Under the pieces are notes generated by a model that ran no database searches, was not told the DNA's origin, and saw only the letters and a program-made list of their open reading frames with translations. Position numbers and translations under genes: made by a program. From assembly GCA_051453625.1 (NCBI GenBank), contig JBOZIK010000001.1, forward strand, positions 14,540,780-14,604,779: a stretch of DNA of 64,000 bases, read 5' to 3'. Positions 1 through 9,720 of this stretch are shown one piece after another. The stretch is from Welwitschia mirabilis. Its lineage: Eukaryota > Gnetophyta > Gnetopsida > Welwitschiales. Within the stretch, counting starts at the first letter, position 1. Each line of letters begins with the position of its first letter.

Positions 1-1489
1 TATCTTTAACCACTTGCAATCACAATCTCAAGCAAGAAAGGCCTTTCAAAACAAATAATTAAATCCTAGAGTTATTTTTCCTTTTATAATGAAAACATGA
101 AAAAAACCCTAAGAACAAACCACACTTCTGACCTATTTTTATTGATAATGTTGAGATAACGTCATTCTGAAACATGCCTTAACGTAGCTTAGTATACTAG
201 CTACATTCTACAATATAAAGGTCATCTTAAGAAGAGAACAGTATGATCAAAAAATATAGATGGCTGCACCTCCAACAATTATAGCATTGAAGGCCATTCG
301 ATTTGCAACAATAAGCAGTCATTTTCGCTTTATAGAAGATTCAATAGTTGATTACAGGTGTGAATGGGTAGCATTTCTTTATGTGAATGTAAACCCTTGA
401 CAATGCCTTAAACATTGCCACAAAGATCTTGGCTCCTTATGATACTTGACATACCCCTTGAAGCCAAAGCATCTTCATAAAGTAGGGTGTCTCACGCTCA
501 TGGATCTTTATTGAATTAAGCATGTTCTACTTATAGGAGATACATTATGATGTATGCGATGGGAAGAACAGAAGTTTAGTAGTACAAGAGATAGGTATTT
601 ACTCTAGTAAAAGATAATTTCAGGAAGTCTTCTCTAAAGCTGGAAAAATAACCAAAAAATTAACCAAGTTTACATAGAGTGTTGAAGTTTTAGTAGCAGA
701 TATCCATTTACAGATGTTCATTGGTGGACACATCCATTAATGAATCTATGTTGCCAAACAGAGTCCACGCTTTTGACAGTACCATCAACAAAGTTACAGG
801 ACTTGCCACAAGTCATGAGTTGCTCACAAGAGTTGTCGCATAGTAGTTAAAACCCAGGAAACTCAACTGATATTTAATTCTTGGAAACTATGTTCCGTTT
901 CCATTTTCATCATCTCAGATCTACTATTTGTTTCAGTGACAAATGTTGTACTTTTCAGAATAATTTTATTGAACTTTCCCAGTAATAGAAATTATAGAAA
1001 ACAATAAATTAAAAAAAGATGGAATAATTTGTAGTAATTCATATATATAGCTAGGATAACAAAAGTAAGCATGCCTACTGTATGATACAAAAAGAAAGTT
1101 GTCATTAAAGCTAATTAAGCATATTTAAAATGGAAAGTAGATATGCATGTATGAATCCACTTCTTAGTTTAATCGACGGAATAACATGAAACATAATTCT
1201 GCTATATTCCATGACATAATCACTTTGTTTCAAGGTTCCGTTAAGGTCTAGCCAGTGTGCAACGAAGATAGGCCTACGTTGGAAAATATTCATGCTACAA
1301 GCCAGTGTTCCAATCCATCTTTACTACCAGAAAATGCAGTTAGCAAAACAGCACATTAGTAATTAAATTTGATAAGAGAAACAAAATTTTCAAGATAAAT
1401 GAAAGAAGCAACTAGAAAAGTGTTCTATGTAAATTGAAACCTAAAACCATTTCTTTCACAAATAAACATGGAAATAAAAGAATCGTATA
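1..1489. other. Non-coding stretch, no gene recognised
   Basis: Both strands carry only short ORFs without family resemblance. This stretch lies 3' of the last visible exon of the TOR1-like gene, beyond the copia insertion, so it may be the continuation of an intron. I looked for the conserved C-terminal part of that family on the minus strand and did not see it. Confidence 0.5.
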
Positions 1490-1689
1490 TGTCAAAATTG
1501 AAAGAAAAGAGCAGAGACAATTTTGGAAACCCTTAAGTGTTTTTATTTTTATCACATTCAAGTGAGTGTTTGGTTTCCTTTTTATATTAACTCTTAGGTT
1601 ACACAAGCTCCCAAGCCCAAAAGGTTCATCTTTGGTGAGACTTGTACACATGTACATAAACATACAATACAAGACCATGATCTTTAACA
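1490..1689 (-). repeat. 3' LTR of the copia element
   Basis: About 200 bases that align with 4642-4833, sharing the stretches around the words caaaattgaaag, caagtga and acaagctccca. On the minus strand it starts TGTTAAAG after a polypurine tract and ends TTTTGACA, giving the TG...CA ends of an LTR. The two copies differ at many positions, which points to an old insertion. Confidence 0.8.
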
Positions 1690-1702
1690 TTCCCCCTCAA
1701 GC
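1690..1702 (-). other. Polypurine tract of the copia element
   Basis: On the minus strand this reads TTGAGGGGGAA immediately before the LTR start TG. It is the expected plus-strand priming site for reverse transcription. Confidence 0.75.
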
Positions 1703-1972
1703 TGGATTGTAGATATTATATAATCCAAACTTGTCACATAGAAACTACACACGACAAGAACCAAGACCTTTGATGAAGCAATTAGCTAACTATAAATCAG
1801 TGGAAACATAGAGAGTACAAATTTACCCACTTTGTAGCTTCTCCCTTATGGAATGACAATTGACTTCTACATGTTTAGTGCATGTAGGGGAAATTGGATT
1901 AGAATGAATAAGAATGGCAGCCTTATTATCATAGAACAACTTCATAGGCAAAAATATAGAGAACTTTAGTCC

Positions 1973-2900
1973 CTACAAAAAATGTTTCAACCACATGAGC
2001 TCGCATGCTATATGTGCTATTGCATGGTACTCTACTTCTGCACTTGATTGTTCACACAATGATTGCTTCTCACTTTTCCATAACATTAGATTACCACCCA
2101 CCAAGGTGCAATCACCAATGGTACAATGCTTATCAGCCATAGAACCTAGAAACTCAAAGTCAGAATATGCTACAACACTGACGTAATCATGCCACTTATA
2201 TAGCAAACCTCAACCTGGAGCTTTGTTTACGTACCTTAGAATCCCAATCACATCATCCTAATGTGGAACATAAGGCTGGTCTATAAACTAACTCACACAG
2301 CTCACTAGCCACAGAACCTAGAAAATCAAATTTAGAATATGCTACATCATGTCACTTATATAACAAACCTCGAATTGGAGCTCTCTTTAGATATCTCAGA
2401 ATCCTGATCACATCAACCCAATGTGGAACACGAGGCCGGTCGATAAACTAACTGACACAGCTCACTACGAATGAAATATCAAGACAAGTAATAGTCACAT
2501 AGTTTGGTTGTCCAACTAGCCACCTATATCTTGTAGGCTTTTCAAGAAGCTCTCCATCCTCCAATGTCAATTTAATATGTGGATCAACAAGAAAATCAAT
2601 CAGCCTATACCAAAGCATGCTAGTCTCATCAAGTAAGTCCAAAACATATTTCCTCTCTAAAAGGTTGATCCCCTATGAAAAACAAGTTACATCAATACCG
2701 AGAAGATACCTAAGAAAGAACAAATCTTTGGTGTAAAAATGTTGTTGCAATAAAAACTTCGACTGTAAAACATATATGTCATCATCACTTATCACAATAA
2801 TATCATCTACATATACCACCAAGATAACACACCCAACACTAGAATACGTATAAAATACAGTATGATCTACCTAACATCTCATACCACTAAATCCGAGCAT
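1973..2900 (-). pseudogene. copia RT (C-terminal part) and RNase H, decayed
   Basis: Minus-strand translation gives VVYVDDIIVIS near 2800, which contains the YVDD catalytic motif of copia reverse transcriptase. The connection region follows (VGQPNYVTITCLDISFVVS near 2480). RNase H is seen as AYSDFEFLGSMADKHCTIGD and SSAEVEYHAIAHIACELMWLK (2206-1973), where the Asp and Glu of the active site can still be seen. Stop codons and frameshifts interrupt it and the fingers part of RT is absent. This is coding debris, not a gene. Confidence 0.85.
2138..2466. repeat. Tandem duplication, about 160-172 bases, in the copia RNase H region
   Basis: The sequence from about 2138 recurs from about 2310. Shared words include agaacctagaaa, gaatatgctaca, ttggagct and aatgtggaaca, ending in cacagctcact. 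The offset falls from 172 to 160 because of a small deletion. Each unit carries the segment before the RNase H motif, so the duplication happened after insertion or in the parent copy. Confidence 0.8.
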
Positions 2901-3009
2901 NNNNNNNNNNNNNNNNNNNNNNNNNNNNNNNNNNNNNNNNNNNNNNNNNNNNNNNNNNNNNNNNNNNNNNNNNNNNNNNNNNNNNNNNNNNNNNNNNNNN
3001 NNNNNNNNN

Positions 3010-3270
3010 ACTAAAGAATTTTGCACAATTTACCAACAGACATTAGGTTAACTGGAAATTTAGGAACAAACAAAACTAAAGCCAATGGACTCTAAGAAGT
3101 AGGCTCAGCTTTACTAATATCAGTGACCCGAAGTTATCAATACTAGTAATGGCAGAAACAGTACCACCTACTAGCATCACTCTTGAAGCTGCAGGCTGAA
3201 TAGAAGAGAAATATAAGATGGATCTAGTCATATGGTCAGATGCCCAAAAGTCCAAAATCCACAGATGTGT
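3010..3270 (-). pseudogene. copia protease and pre-integrase remnant
   Basis: On the minus strand a decayed aspartic-protease site reads WILDFWASDHMT around 3225-3260, where the family has a D-S/T-G site. Downstream, FVPKFPVNLMSVGKL around 3030-3075 matches the segment that precedes the GAG-pre-integrase domain in copia polyproteins. The reading frame then runs into the N gap. Confidence 0.7.
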
Positions 3271-3817
3271 TGCAATGAAAGATGAAGAAGTAGAGGATTG
3301 TGATTGGGAAGTGAGAAACTTAGAATACTCCTCTTTGGTAATAGTTACCTAATCATATGATTGCTCTAAAGACAACTTTTGTGACTCTGGAAGAACTTAA
3401 GGAGCATATGCTATAGAATTGGAACCCCATAAGTCCCAACAGAACTCCTTAGTATGGCCCTTTGTACCACCATGATTACACCACCTTTCCTCTTAAGCAA
3501 TGGTTCAGCTGATACATCCTCCCCTTAAAGTGTCCACATCCACCACCAGATGAACCACTTCTACTTGGATGTTCACCTTGTCCCTTACTATGTCCGCCAT
3601 GAGAAAATGCAAAGGATGATCTATCTCTGAGCTGAAGTTGATTCAGATAATGTCACCCTTTGAAGCCTCATCCAAACTTTAGATAGAGAAGGAAGAGATG
3701 AGCTCTCCAAGATTTGAACCTTCACTAGCTCGTATTCAATTTTCAAACCACATAAGAAATGCACCACGTTAAAGTTCTCACGTTGCTTGCAACTTTAGAC
3801 ACATTAGAAGAAGTTGG

Positions 3818-4027
3818 CTAATACAAATTTAACTCATCAAAGATTTGACACATTTTAGAATAATAGTATCCTAAACATTTTTGACCGTGTTGAGTATTCA
3901 AAAAAGCTTGAGAGGTATCATTTATCATGGTAATATTGTTTGCACTAGAATATAGCCCATGCAAGTGCTCCCACACTAATCTTGCAGTCTTAAGAAGCAT
4001 TACTCTACAAGTGATATGAGGCTTCAT
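3818..4027 (-). pseudogene. copia gag fragment
   Basis: A 69-residue open stretch contains ARLVWEHLHGLYSSAN and YYSKMCQIFDELNLY, resembling the gag (UBN2-type) domain of copia elements. It lies about 600 bases inside the 5' LTR, as expected for gag. The flanking frames are broken by stops, so only this part is readable. Confidence 0.65.
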
Positions 4028-4629
4028 GTAATTCTAGAGCGTCATCCTGATTTACTACCTTCTTGGATCCACGTTTTGTGTTCAGCATCTATGAAAGCGG
4101 GAGGATCATCAACGATATATTTAAGTTTTCCCCTAGTTGTTAGAGAGACCTCCACAACAATAGAACACAATATAAAGCTTTGTCCATTCAACTTCAAAGA
4201 CATCATGTGAAAAATTCAAAACTCTTATGGGCACATCACAGATGTCTTGGAGAAGCTACCAAAACTACTTGTTCCACTCATGATTTCCATACACCACCAA
4301 AGGAGGGTGCAAAAAGCCACCTAAACAAGACGTTCAGGAACAGAGTTAATTTTCTTCACTACTAAATCTTAACTTAAGGTTTCAACACCATAGAAAAACA
4401 TGAAATGCAACACAAACCGTAGGCATTTCCTTTGAGAAGAACTGAAAACTTCAAAACCATAAAACAAACTCACTAGAAAACTAGGGTTTCGTCCTAAACC
4501 CTACTTGAATGGAAAAACACTAAAAAGGTCCAAACCCTAGCACCTCTGCTTAAGACACCTTCACTGGGAGAGAAAACTGATGCAAACAAGGCATCCAAGA
4601 TTACCACAACTAAGACAATAGCAGACCTA

Positions 4630-4641
4630 GCTCTGATACCA
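4630..4641 (-). other. Primer-binding site (initiator tRNA-Met type)
   Basis: On the minus strand this reads TGGTATCAGAGC directly after the LTR end CA. This is the standard plant copia primer-binding site, complementary to the 3' end of initiator tRNA-Met. It fixes the inner end of the 5' LTR at 4642. Confidence 0.9.
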
Positions 4642-4833
4642 TGTCAAAATTGAAAGAGAAGAGCAAAGACAATTTTGGAAAACTTTGAGTGTTTGTATTC
4701 TCATCACACTCAAGTGAGGGGTTTGTTTACTTTTTGTATTAAAAATTAGCTTACATAAGCTCCCAAACCCTACATGTTAAGTTTTGGTGAGACTAGACTT
4801 TATGACTTTATGACATAACATTACTTTACAACA
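4642..4833 (-). repeat. 5' LTR of the copia element
   Basis: Partner of the LTR at 1490-1689. The inner end is fixed by the primer-binding site. The outer end, near 4833, is approximate because the last 40 bases have diverged between the copies. Confidence 0.75.
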
Positions 4834-5001
4834 TTGACCCCTCTTACATTTCATACACACATGCAAAAAAATACAATAAAATGAAATGTTTCAAACAGGA
4901 TAAGGGAGGAAAAATTGAAAACTAAGTATGAAATTTTTTTCTGAAACTCTATGGGAAAAGACTACAGGAGGAGTAGAACTATTAAACCTCATTTCCTATA
5001 C

Positions 5002-8000
5002 CTGCAGCATTCCCATTATGCTAGCTTGTTGGCGTTCCATTTGAAGCAGTTGCCATTGGATTGTTGATAAATTGTCTCTGCCATTTGTTGTCTGTGGATC
5101 AAAACAACTGTTATTAAAGGTTCTTGTGGAACTTGTATCTCTTGGTTCATGGTCACCCCAACCATCAGACTCCATGGTTCTTATGCTTACTTCCCTGTTC
5201 TTAAGAAATCTCTGATCTGTCCATTGGCCCTGAGCGAAGCCATCTCTGTTATCATGCCCACTCATAGAACTTCTGATTCTGTGAGGACCAACCAAATTCA
5301 AATTTTCCTTATCCTGACTTACATCTGAAGAGGATTTTGGAACTCCTTTTGGAGATCTCGATACAATCATTTCATGAGTTGATCTTGCAGCACAATCTGA
5401 TGAATTTTCATCTGTTTGGTTAGCTTGTAATGGTGGACAACTTTTTGGTATGGCAACTTCAATCTGCCAATCATTAGACTTTTTATTTTCGAGCTTTTGA
5501 AAGAATTCAGGATTTAGCCCTTTGTCAATCAGTGATGGGGGCTTTTTTTTCAAGATGCTAACTTTATTATCCACTGTATTCATAAGAGGTCCTTTATTCA
5601 AAACATCCTGTGGTATGTTGGGGGGGTAATTTGTCTTACTCCCGATAGGATTTGAACTCTCTGTAGCTTGTTGTAGTGATTCTCTTGTTTCTGCTGATTC
5701 AGATTTATCTATACAAAAATGACAATGCAAATTGACCTTTTATTCCCTTAATTTTGTCAGGAATAAACTAAAAACATTCACCCATGCAATGGGATTTTAA
5801 TGCCAAATGCAGACTTTTGGACTTACCTAACAGTGGTTGTTTTGATGCATCTGGCACTAAATCATCTTCAGCACCAGCAATATTTTTCCAATGTTGAAGT
5901 GCTTCTGCTATGCTATCCCTTACTGGTTTGACCTGCAATAACACAACATGTAATGAAATTCAAATTCTTGCCCTCTACTAGACAAATGCAGACTCTTTTA
6001 ACAAAATCAGTAACGTAATAAAAATGTCTCAGATGAAGAATTTATGTAACCACTGTGACAAGACATAGTTGATCATGAATCCTAAAGAGAGAGTTTCTAT
6101 TAGAAACAATTAGCAAAATTCTACATCTACCTTGTCAAAACGGCAATTTTCAAGTGTTGAGACAACAGAAGATTTGTGATCAACCAGAACATGACTTGAA
6201 TGAGTTGCCAATCTGATCAATGTATCAACTGTTGCTTTTCGAGTTGCCCAGTCTGTACTTTCGAGGGATTCATTGATATATGGCATTACCATCCCAACCT
6301 GCTGCTTAGTTATTACTCCAACCTGTGGTTGATATACTTACAAAACCAGTTTTCAGTTGGTGAAATTTGAAATATCATGAATATCAACTTCAGAATAAGA
6401 TGAAATCAATTTGTAAACATTCCTCCCTTTGTTACAAAGAAGAGTATATGGTAAACTGCTTGCACTGCAGGAATGAATGCTAATTCTAAGATTTGAACCA
6501 GAATGAAAATATGTTAATATACTAAAAGCGCCCACAATTGCAATCACTGCCCTCGAAAATCAACACAGAAAAATTAAAGAAAATGATGGCATGATTGGGG
6601 AAATGATGATCATTTGGTAAGAAAGATGCAGTAACGAGTTCTATTAGTTCTGCAGCTACTTGTTGAACTGCACAAATGAACGCTACTTTCAAAACATGGA
6701 ACAGATTGACCAAAAAAAAAAAAAAAGGTGCTACTATACTCATGTCTACAATGCCAATTACTGTTGTTGTGAGTAAGCACAGAAAAATTAAAGAAAATAG
6801 AACATGCTCACAGGTAATTAAAGATCATTTGATAAACAAGATGCAGTAATGGCATCTATGAATTATGCAGCTACTGCTTGCACTGCACAAATGAGCACTA
6901 CCTTTAAAATGTGGAACAAAATGAAAAGATTTGCAAATATACTCATGGTGTCTACAATTCAAATTGATGCCTTTGTACATCAACACAGTAAAAGTGAAGA
7001 AAATGATAGCATGGTCCCTTAAAGATTAGTTGACAGGAAAGAAGTAATAATGACCTTTATAAGTTGTGCAGCTAATGCTTGCACTGCACAAAACACTACT
7101 TTTGAAATATGGAACAGAATTAAAAAAATGATAGTATACTCATAGTGTATATGATTCCAACTGCCGCCTTTGTAAATTAGTGCAGAAAAAAGTAAAGAAA
7201 AGGATGGTATGATCAACGGAGATTTGGCACATAAATATCAGTTCGAAAAATAAGTATAATATTTCAAGACGTGTTTCATGCATCAAAGAGAACACAACAA
7301 AGATATTTAAGGACGAACGAATGAAAGAAAATTTGACAATTAGTAATAACCTCGCTCCCATTGGCGTATATTGTGAAAATAACATAAAATGATGTTTGCA
7401 GAGATCCAGACCTGAGAAAGGCTGCCAATCACCGTAATCAACTGTGCCTTGGCGAAAAAGTTCTTATTAGCAAGATACTTGCAAATGCGAGGGCAAATTT
7501 TCTGAAAAGAAGATAAAGGAGGAGGGTCTTTGGCGTTTTCAATGATTTTGGAAAGGCACATTGCTGATCCGATTTGCACAGACTTATTCTGCTCGCCTAA
7601 AGCTTCAAAAAGCGGCTTCAAAAATACCGAGATTAAGGATGCAGAATCTTCTCCTCCCCCTAAGTATTGAGCAGAAAGAACACCGAATGTGCTTTGGCAG
7701 GCATCTCTAACGGAGGAATCAGGATCTTTCAGTCTCCTTACAAGGTGCGCTGCAATTTTAGGCAAATGAGGGGAAATCCATTCGGGATGAGTATTGACCA
7801 TGGTGCCTATCAGTCTAACTGATTCTTTTCTCACTGTCCCCTTTTGCTGCAAATCCGTGTCGTAAAGACAGTTCAAGGCAGGTGTCACAAATTCCTGGGT
7901 TAGATTTTGAATTGTTTTCTCCAAATCCTCCATTGCGACCTGCTGTGTATCTCGATCCCCCAACTTGTTCAGAGAAATGATTATCTTCTGTTTCAGTTCT

Positions 8001-8104
8001 ATCATTGCGAAATGTGAAGTCGAGGATCGCACAAAGGAAGATGAAGCTGCCGTAGCTCTCCCTGTCTTGGTGGCAGTATGTTGCTGCTGTTTTTGAGTGG
8101 TCAT
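5002..8104 (-). CDS. TOR1: TORTIFOLIA1/SPIRAL2-like microtubule-associated protein, 5' four exons
   Basis: Plant TOR1/SPR2-family proteins bind cortical microtubules and affect their dynamics and directional cell growth. Exons read on the minus strand are 8104-7412, 6322-6131, 5932-5827 and 5708-5002. All junctions are GT/AG and keep frame (phases 0, 0, 1), giving 566 residues without a stop. Residues about 30-330 form the N-terminal HEAT/TOG-like array, for example TPALNCLYDTD, VRRLKDPDSSVRDACQ, ESTDWATRKATVDTLIRLA and VKPVRDSIAEALQHWKNIAG. NPEFFQKLE and the segment ending QLLQMERQQASIMGMLQ are also typical of the family. The start at 8104 is the first in-frame ATG. The last visible exon ends at CAG|GTATAG. 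The conserved C-terminal exons are not seen between 1 and 5000, where a copia element lies, so they are either beyond the window or lost. Family proteins are usually longer than 566 residues. Exon sequence and splice sites look intact, so it is probably a working gene. Confidence 0.9.
6440..7215. repeat. Tandem array of about four 205-base units in intron 1 of the TOR1-like gene
   Basis: The word gcttgcactgca or a close variant recurs at about 6458, 6659, 6876 and 7077, spaced roughly 201, 217 and 201 bases. A second marker, (aat/agt)(t/g)aaagaaaat followed by g(a)tggcatgat or variants, recurs in step near 6573, 6785, 6993 and 7193. The array fills most of intron 1 (6323-7411). The copies have diverged, so the array is old. 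The short minus-strand ORFs here are chance readings of the repeat. Confidence 0.8.
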
Positions 8105-8340
8105 TGGATCAGAAACTTGTTCTGGCTTTCGGAAAAAACTTCTTCTACTTTTGAAAATGTGTTTCTCAGCATATTCTCTGATCAGAGATGAAGCATTAAT
8201 ATTGCAGAATCACAAACTGCAAAAGCAATTTTAAGGTTCCCGCAATTCTGCTTTTTGGGTTTGTTTCCTGAAACAGGGGCTTTTTGCATGCATGTCTCCG
8301 GCTCTACTCTCGAGGCTGCTTTAAAGAATTTTTAAACTGA
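8105..8340 (-). promoter_or_regulatory. 5' flank of the TOR1-like gene
   Basis: This is the immediate upstream sequence of the start codon on the minus strand, less AT-rich than the flanking intergenic DNA and presumably 5' UTR and core promoter. An RY-type word, CATGCATG, lies at about 8287-8294; in plants this is a B3-domain factor target, but a single copy is weak evidence. I see no clear TATA box at a fixed distance. Confidence 0.3.
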
Positions 8341-9399
8341 AACACTTAAGTATTAACAACGGAACAAAACAAGACACATACCAACCTGAGATCTATCGTT
8401 GTCGTGAATACCTGTACTTTTTTGCAGCAGTTGATCAGAGTCTTAATTAAAAAATCTTTTGACCTCCGTGACTGCTCTGATGCAAACCATGAGCTGAAAT
8501 TCAAAATCTTAAAGTTTAGTCTGGGCAATCAGGTACGGCTGATCATTTTCTTCCGTTGAAATTGTCTTTTAATTACAATTGGCATGATTTGAATTGAATT
8601 TTATACAAATGGTTACATTATTTATATTTTAAAATCTCAATTTATTTTTATGTCGAAAGACATTTTTTAGAATGGAACTCACAAACATCGAGTCAAGGGG
8701 GCAACATTATTCTTGATACTTAATAATGTCCTTATATTCACATTACTATAATAAACTCATTTATTTATAGGATTAAGTTTTTATAAATAATTAAACTCAT
8801 TAAACATTTAAAATCTTAATTAAAAAGTCATCCAATGAAGGTGTTTCATTATGCCATTCTCTTTTATCACAAGCCACTTTTCGTGGATTTTTTCTAGAAT
8901 GACATAAGTAGTAAACATAGTCTTAGATATCATTTTGTCTTCAACTCTAGTTGCCTTTAATTAGATTACAATAGGAACCTTGTAAAAGGTTTCTGATTAA
9001 TGACTTTCCCTTTCTTTGCTAATGATAATTGTCATTGTTGGTTGTGCTCTAATCGGAGAATAAGTTTATGATCTTATAGGAGGATGGGAAAAAAAATTTA
9101 TCTAATTTAAGGAATTCTTGGGATAAGAACCTCAAAAATGTTTTGAAAGTTTTAGAGACGTGGGTGCTTGATCACCCTCATGATAATCAAGCTTAGCTAG
9201 AACTTATCAAGAAGAAAATGGAGCTCTAGAAAGTTACATATTACAAGGCATGTGGTCTTATGATCTAGTCTAGGACTAGACAAATGCAATAAAACTTTTT
9301 CAAATTTTCCAAAGTGGGATATAAGTAAATACAAGTGGACAATGCTTAATATAAATGGAACCTTTACTAACTCTAACAAGGATAAACTGCAATGCTTTT
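8341..9399. other. Intergenic stretch, nothing recognised
   Basis: AT-rich sequence with only short ORFs of no recognisable family. The right part (9060-9400) may already belong to the LINE remnant that follows, but I could not read LINE motifs in it. Confidence 0.4.
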
Positions 9400-9720
9400 G
9401 TGGCAGAATTTTCTAAGCTTTATAATGACTTTGATAGTTCTAGTGAGTAATAGCAATCTTCTCTTGAAAGAGATGAAACAATTCCTAAAAAAGTAAGTGC
9501 ACAGCAGAAAGATCGATGTGAGAGAGCATTCTCTTTAGAGGAGATAAAAGAAGCTTATTTCTCTCTTCTACATAGTAAAGCTCCTAGAATATATGGCCTT
9601 CCTGCAGAATATTATAAAGAGTTTTAGGATAAAGTTGGTCAAAATCTTTTTCAAGTTTTTAGGAAGTGTTTAAGGGAAGCCTTAGGCTTTTTATTAAAAT
9701 AAGTGAGATAAAGGTCATAC
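9400..9720 (+). pseudogene. LINE (non-LTR) reverse-transcriptase fragment
   Basis: The plus strand reads FSLEEIKEAYFSLLHSKAPRI, then YGLPAEYYKEF, a stop, and DKVGQNLFQVF. This matches the start of the RT domain of plant L1-type LINEs, where the family has a KAPGPDGF-like motif (here KAPRIYGL). A following piece, KVIPKELEANN-like, also fits but is out of frame. In-frame stops and loss of the rest of RT show it is dead. Confidence 0.75.

Larger units (their letters stand above)
1490..4833 (-). mobile_element. Ty1/copia LTR retrotransposon, internally deleted
   Basis: A copia element read on the minus strand. From its 5' end (right) it has an LTR, a primer-binding site, a gag fragment, a decayed protease, a pre-integrase tail, then RT and RNase H, a polypurine tract and the 3' LTR. 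The integrase and most of RT are missing: sequence equivalent to the start of the pre-integrase region (about 3010-3110) is followed, across a 109-base N run, directly by the YVDD region of RT. The order protease before RT before RNase H without integrase at the end is the copia order. The five bases outside the two LTRs do not match (gtata versus about ttgac), so the insertion is old or rearranged. It lies 3' of, and probably inside an intron of, the TOR1-like gene, on the same strand. Confidence 0.85.

Noticed and set aside
1995-2186. Plus-strand ORF of 63 codons
   Set aside because: Antisense shadow of the copia RNase H region.
7019-7385. Minus-strand ORFs in intron 1 of the TOR1-like gene
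   Set aside because: They repeat with the 205-base array, show no domain, and lie between confirmed splice sites.
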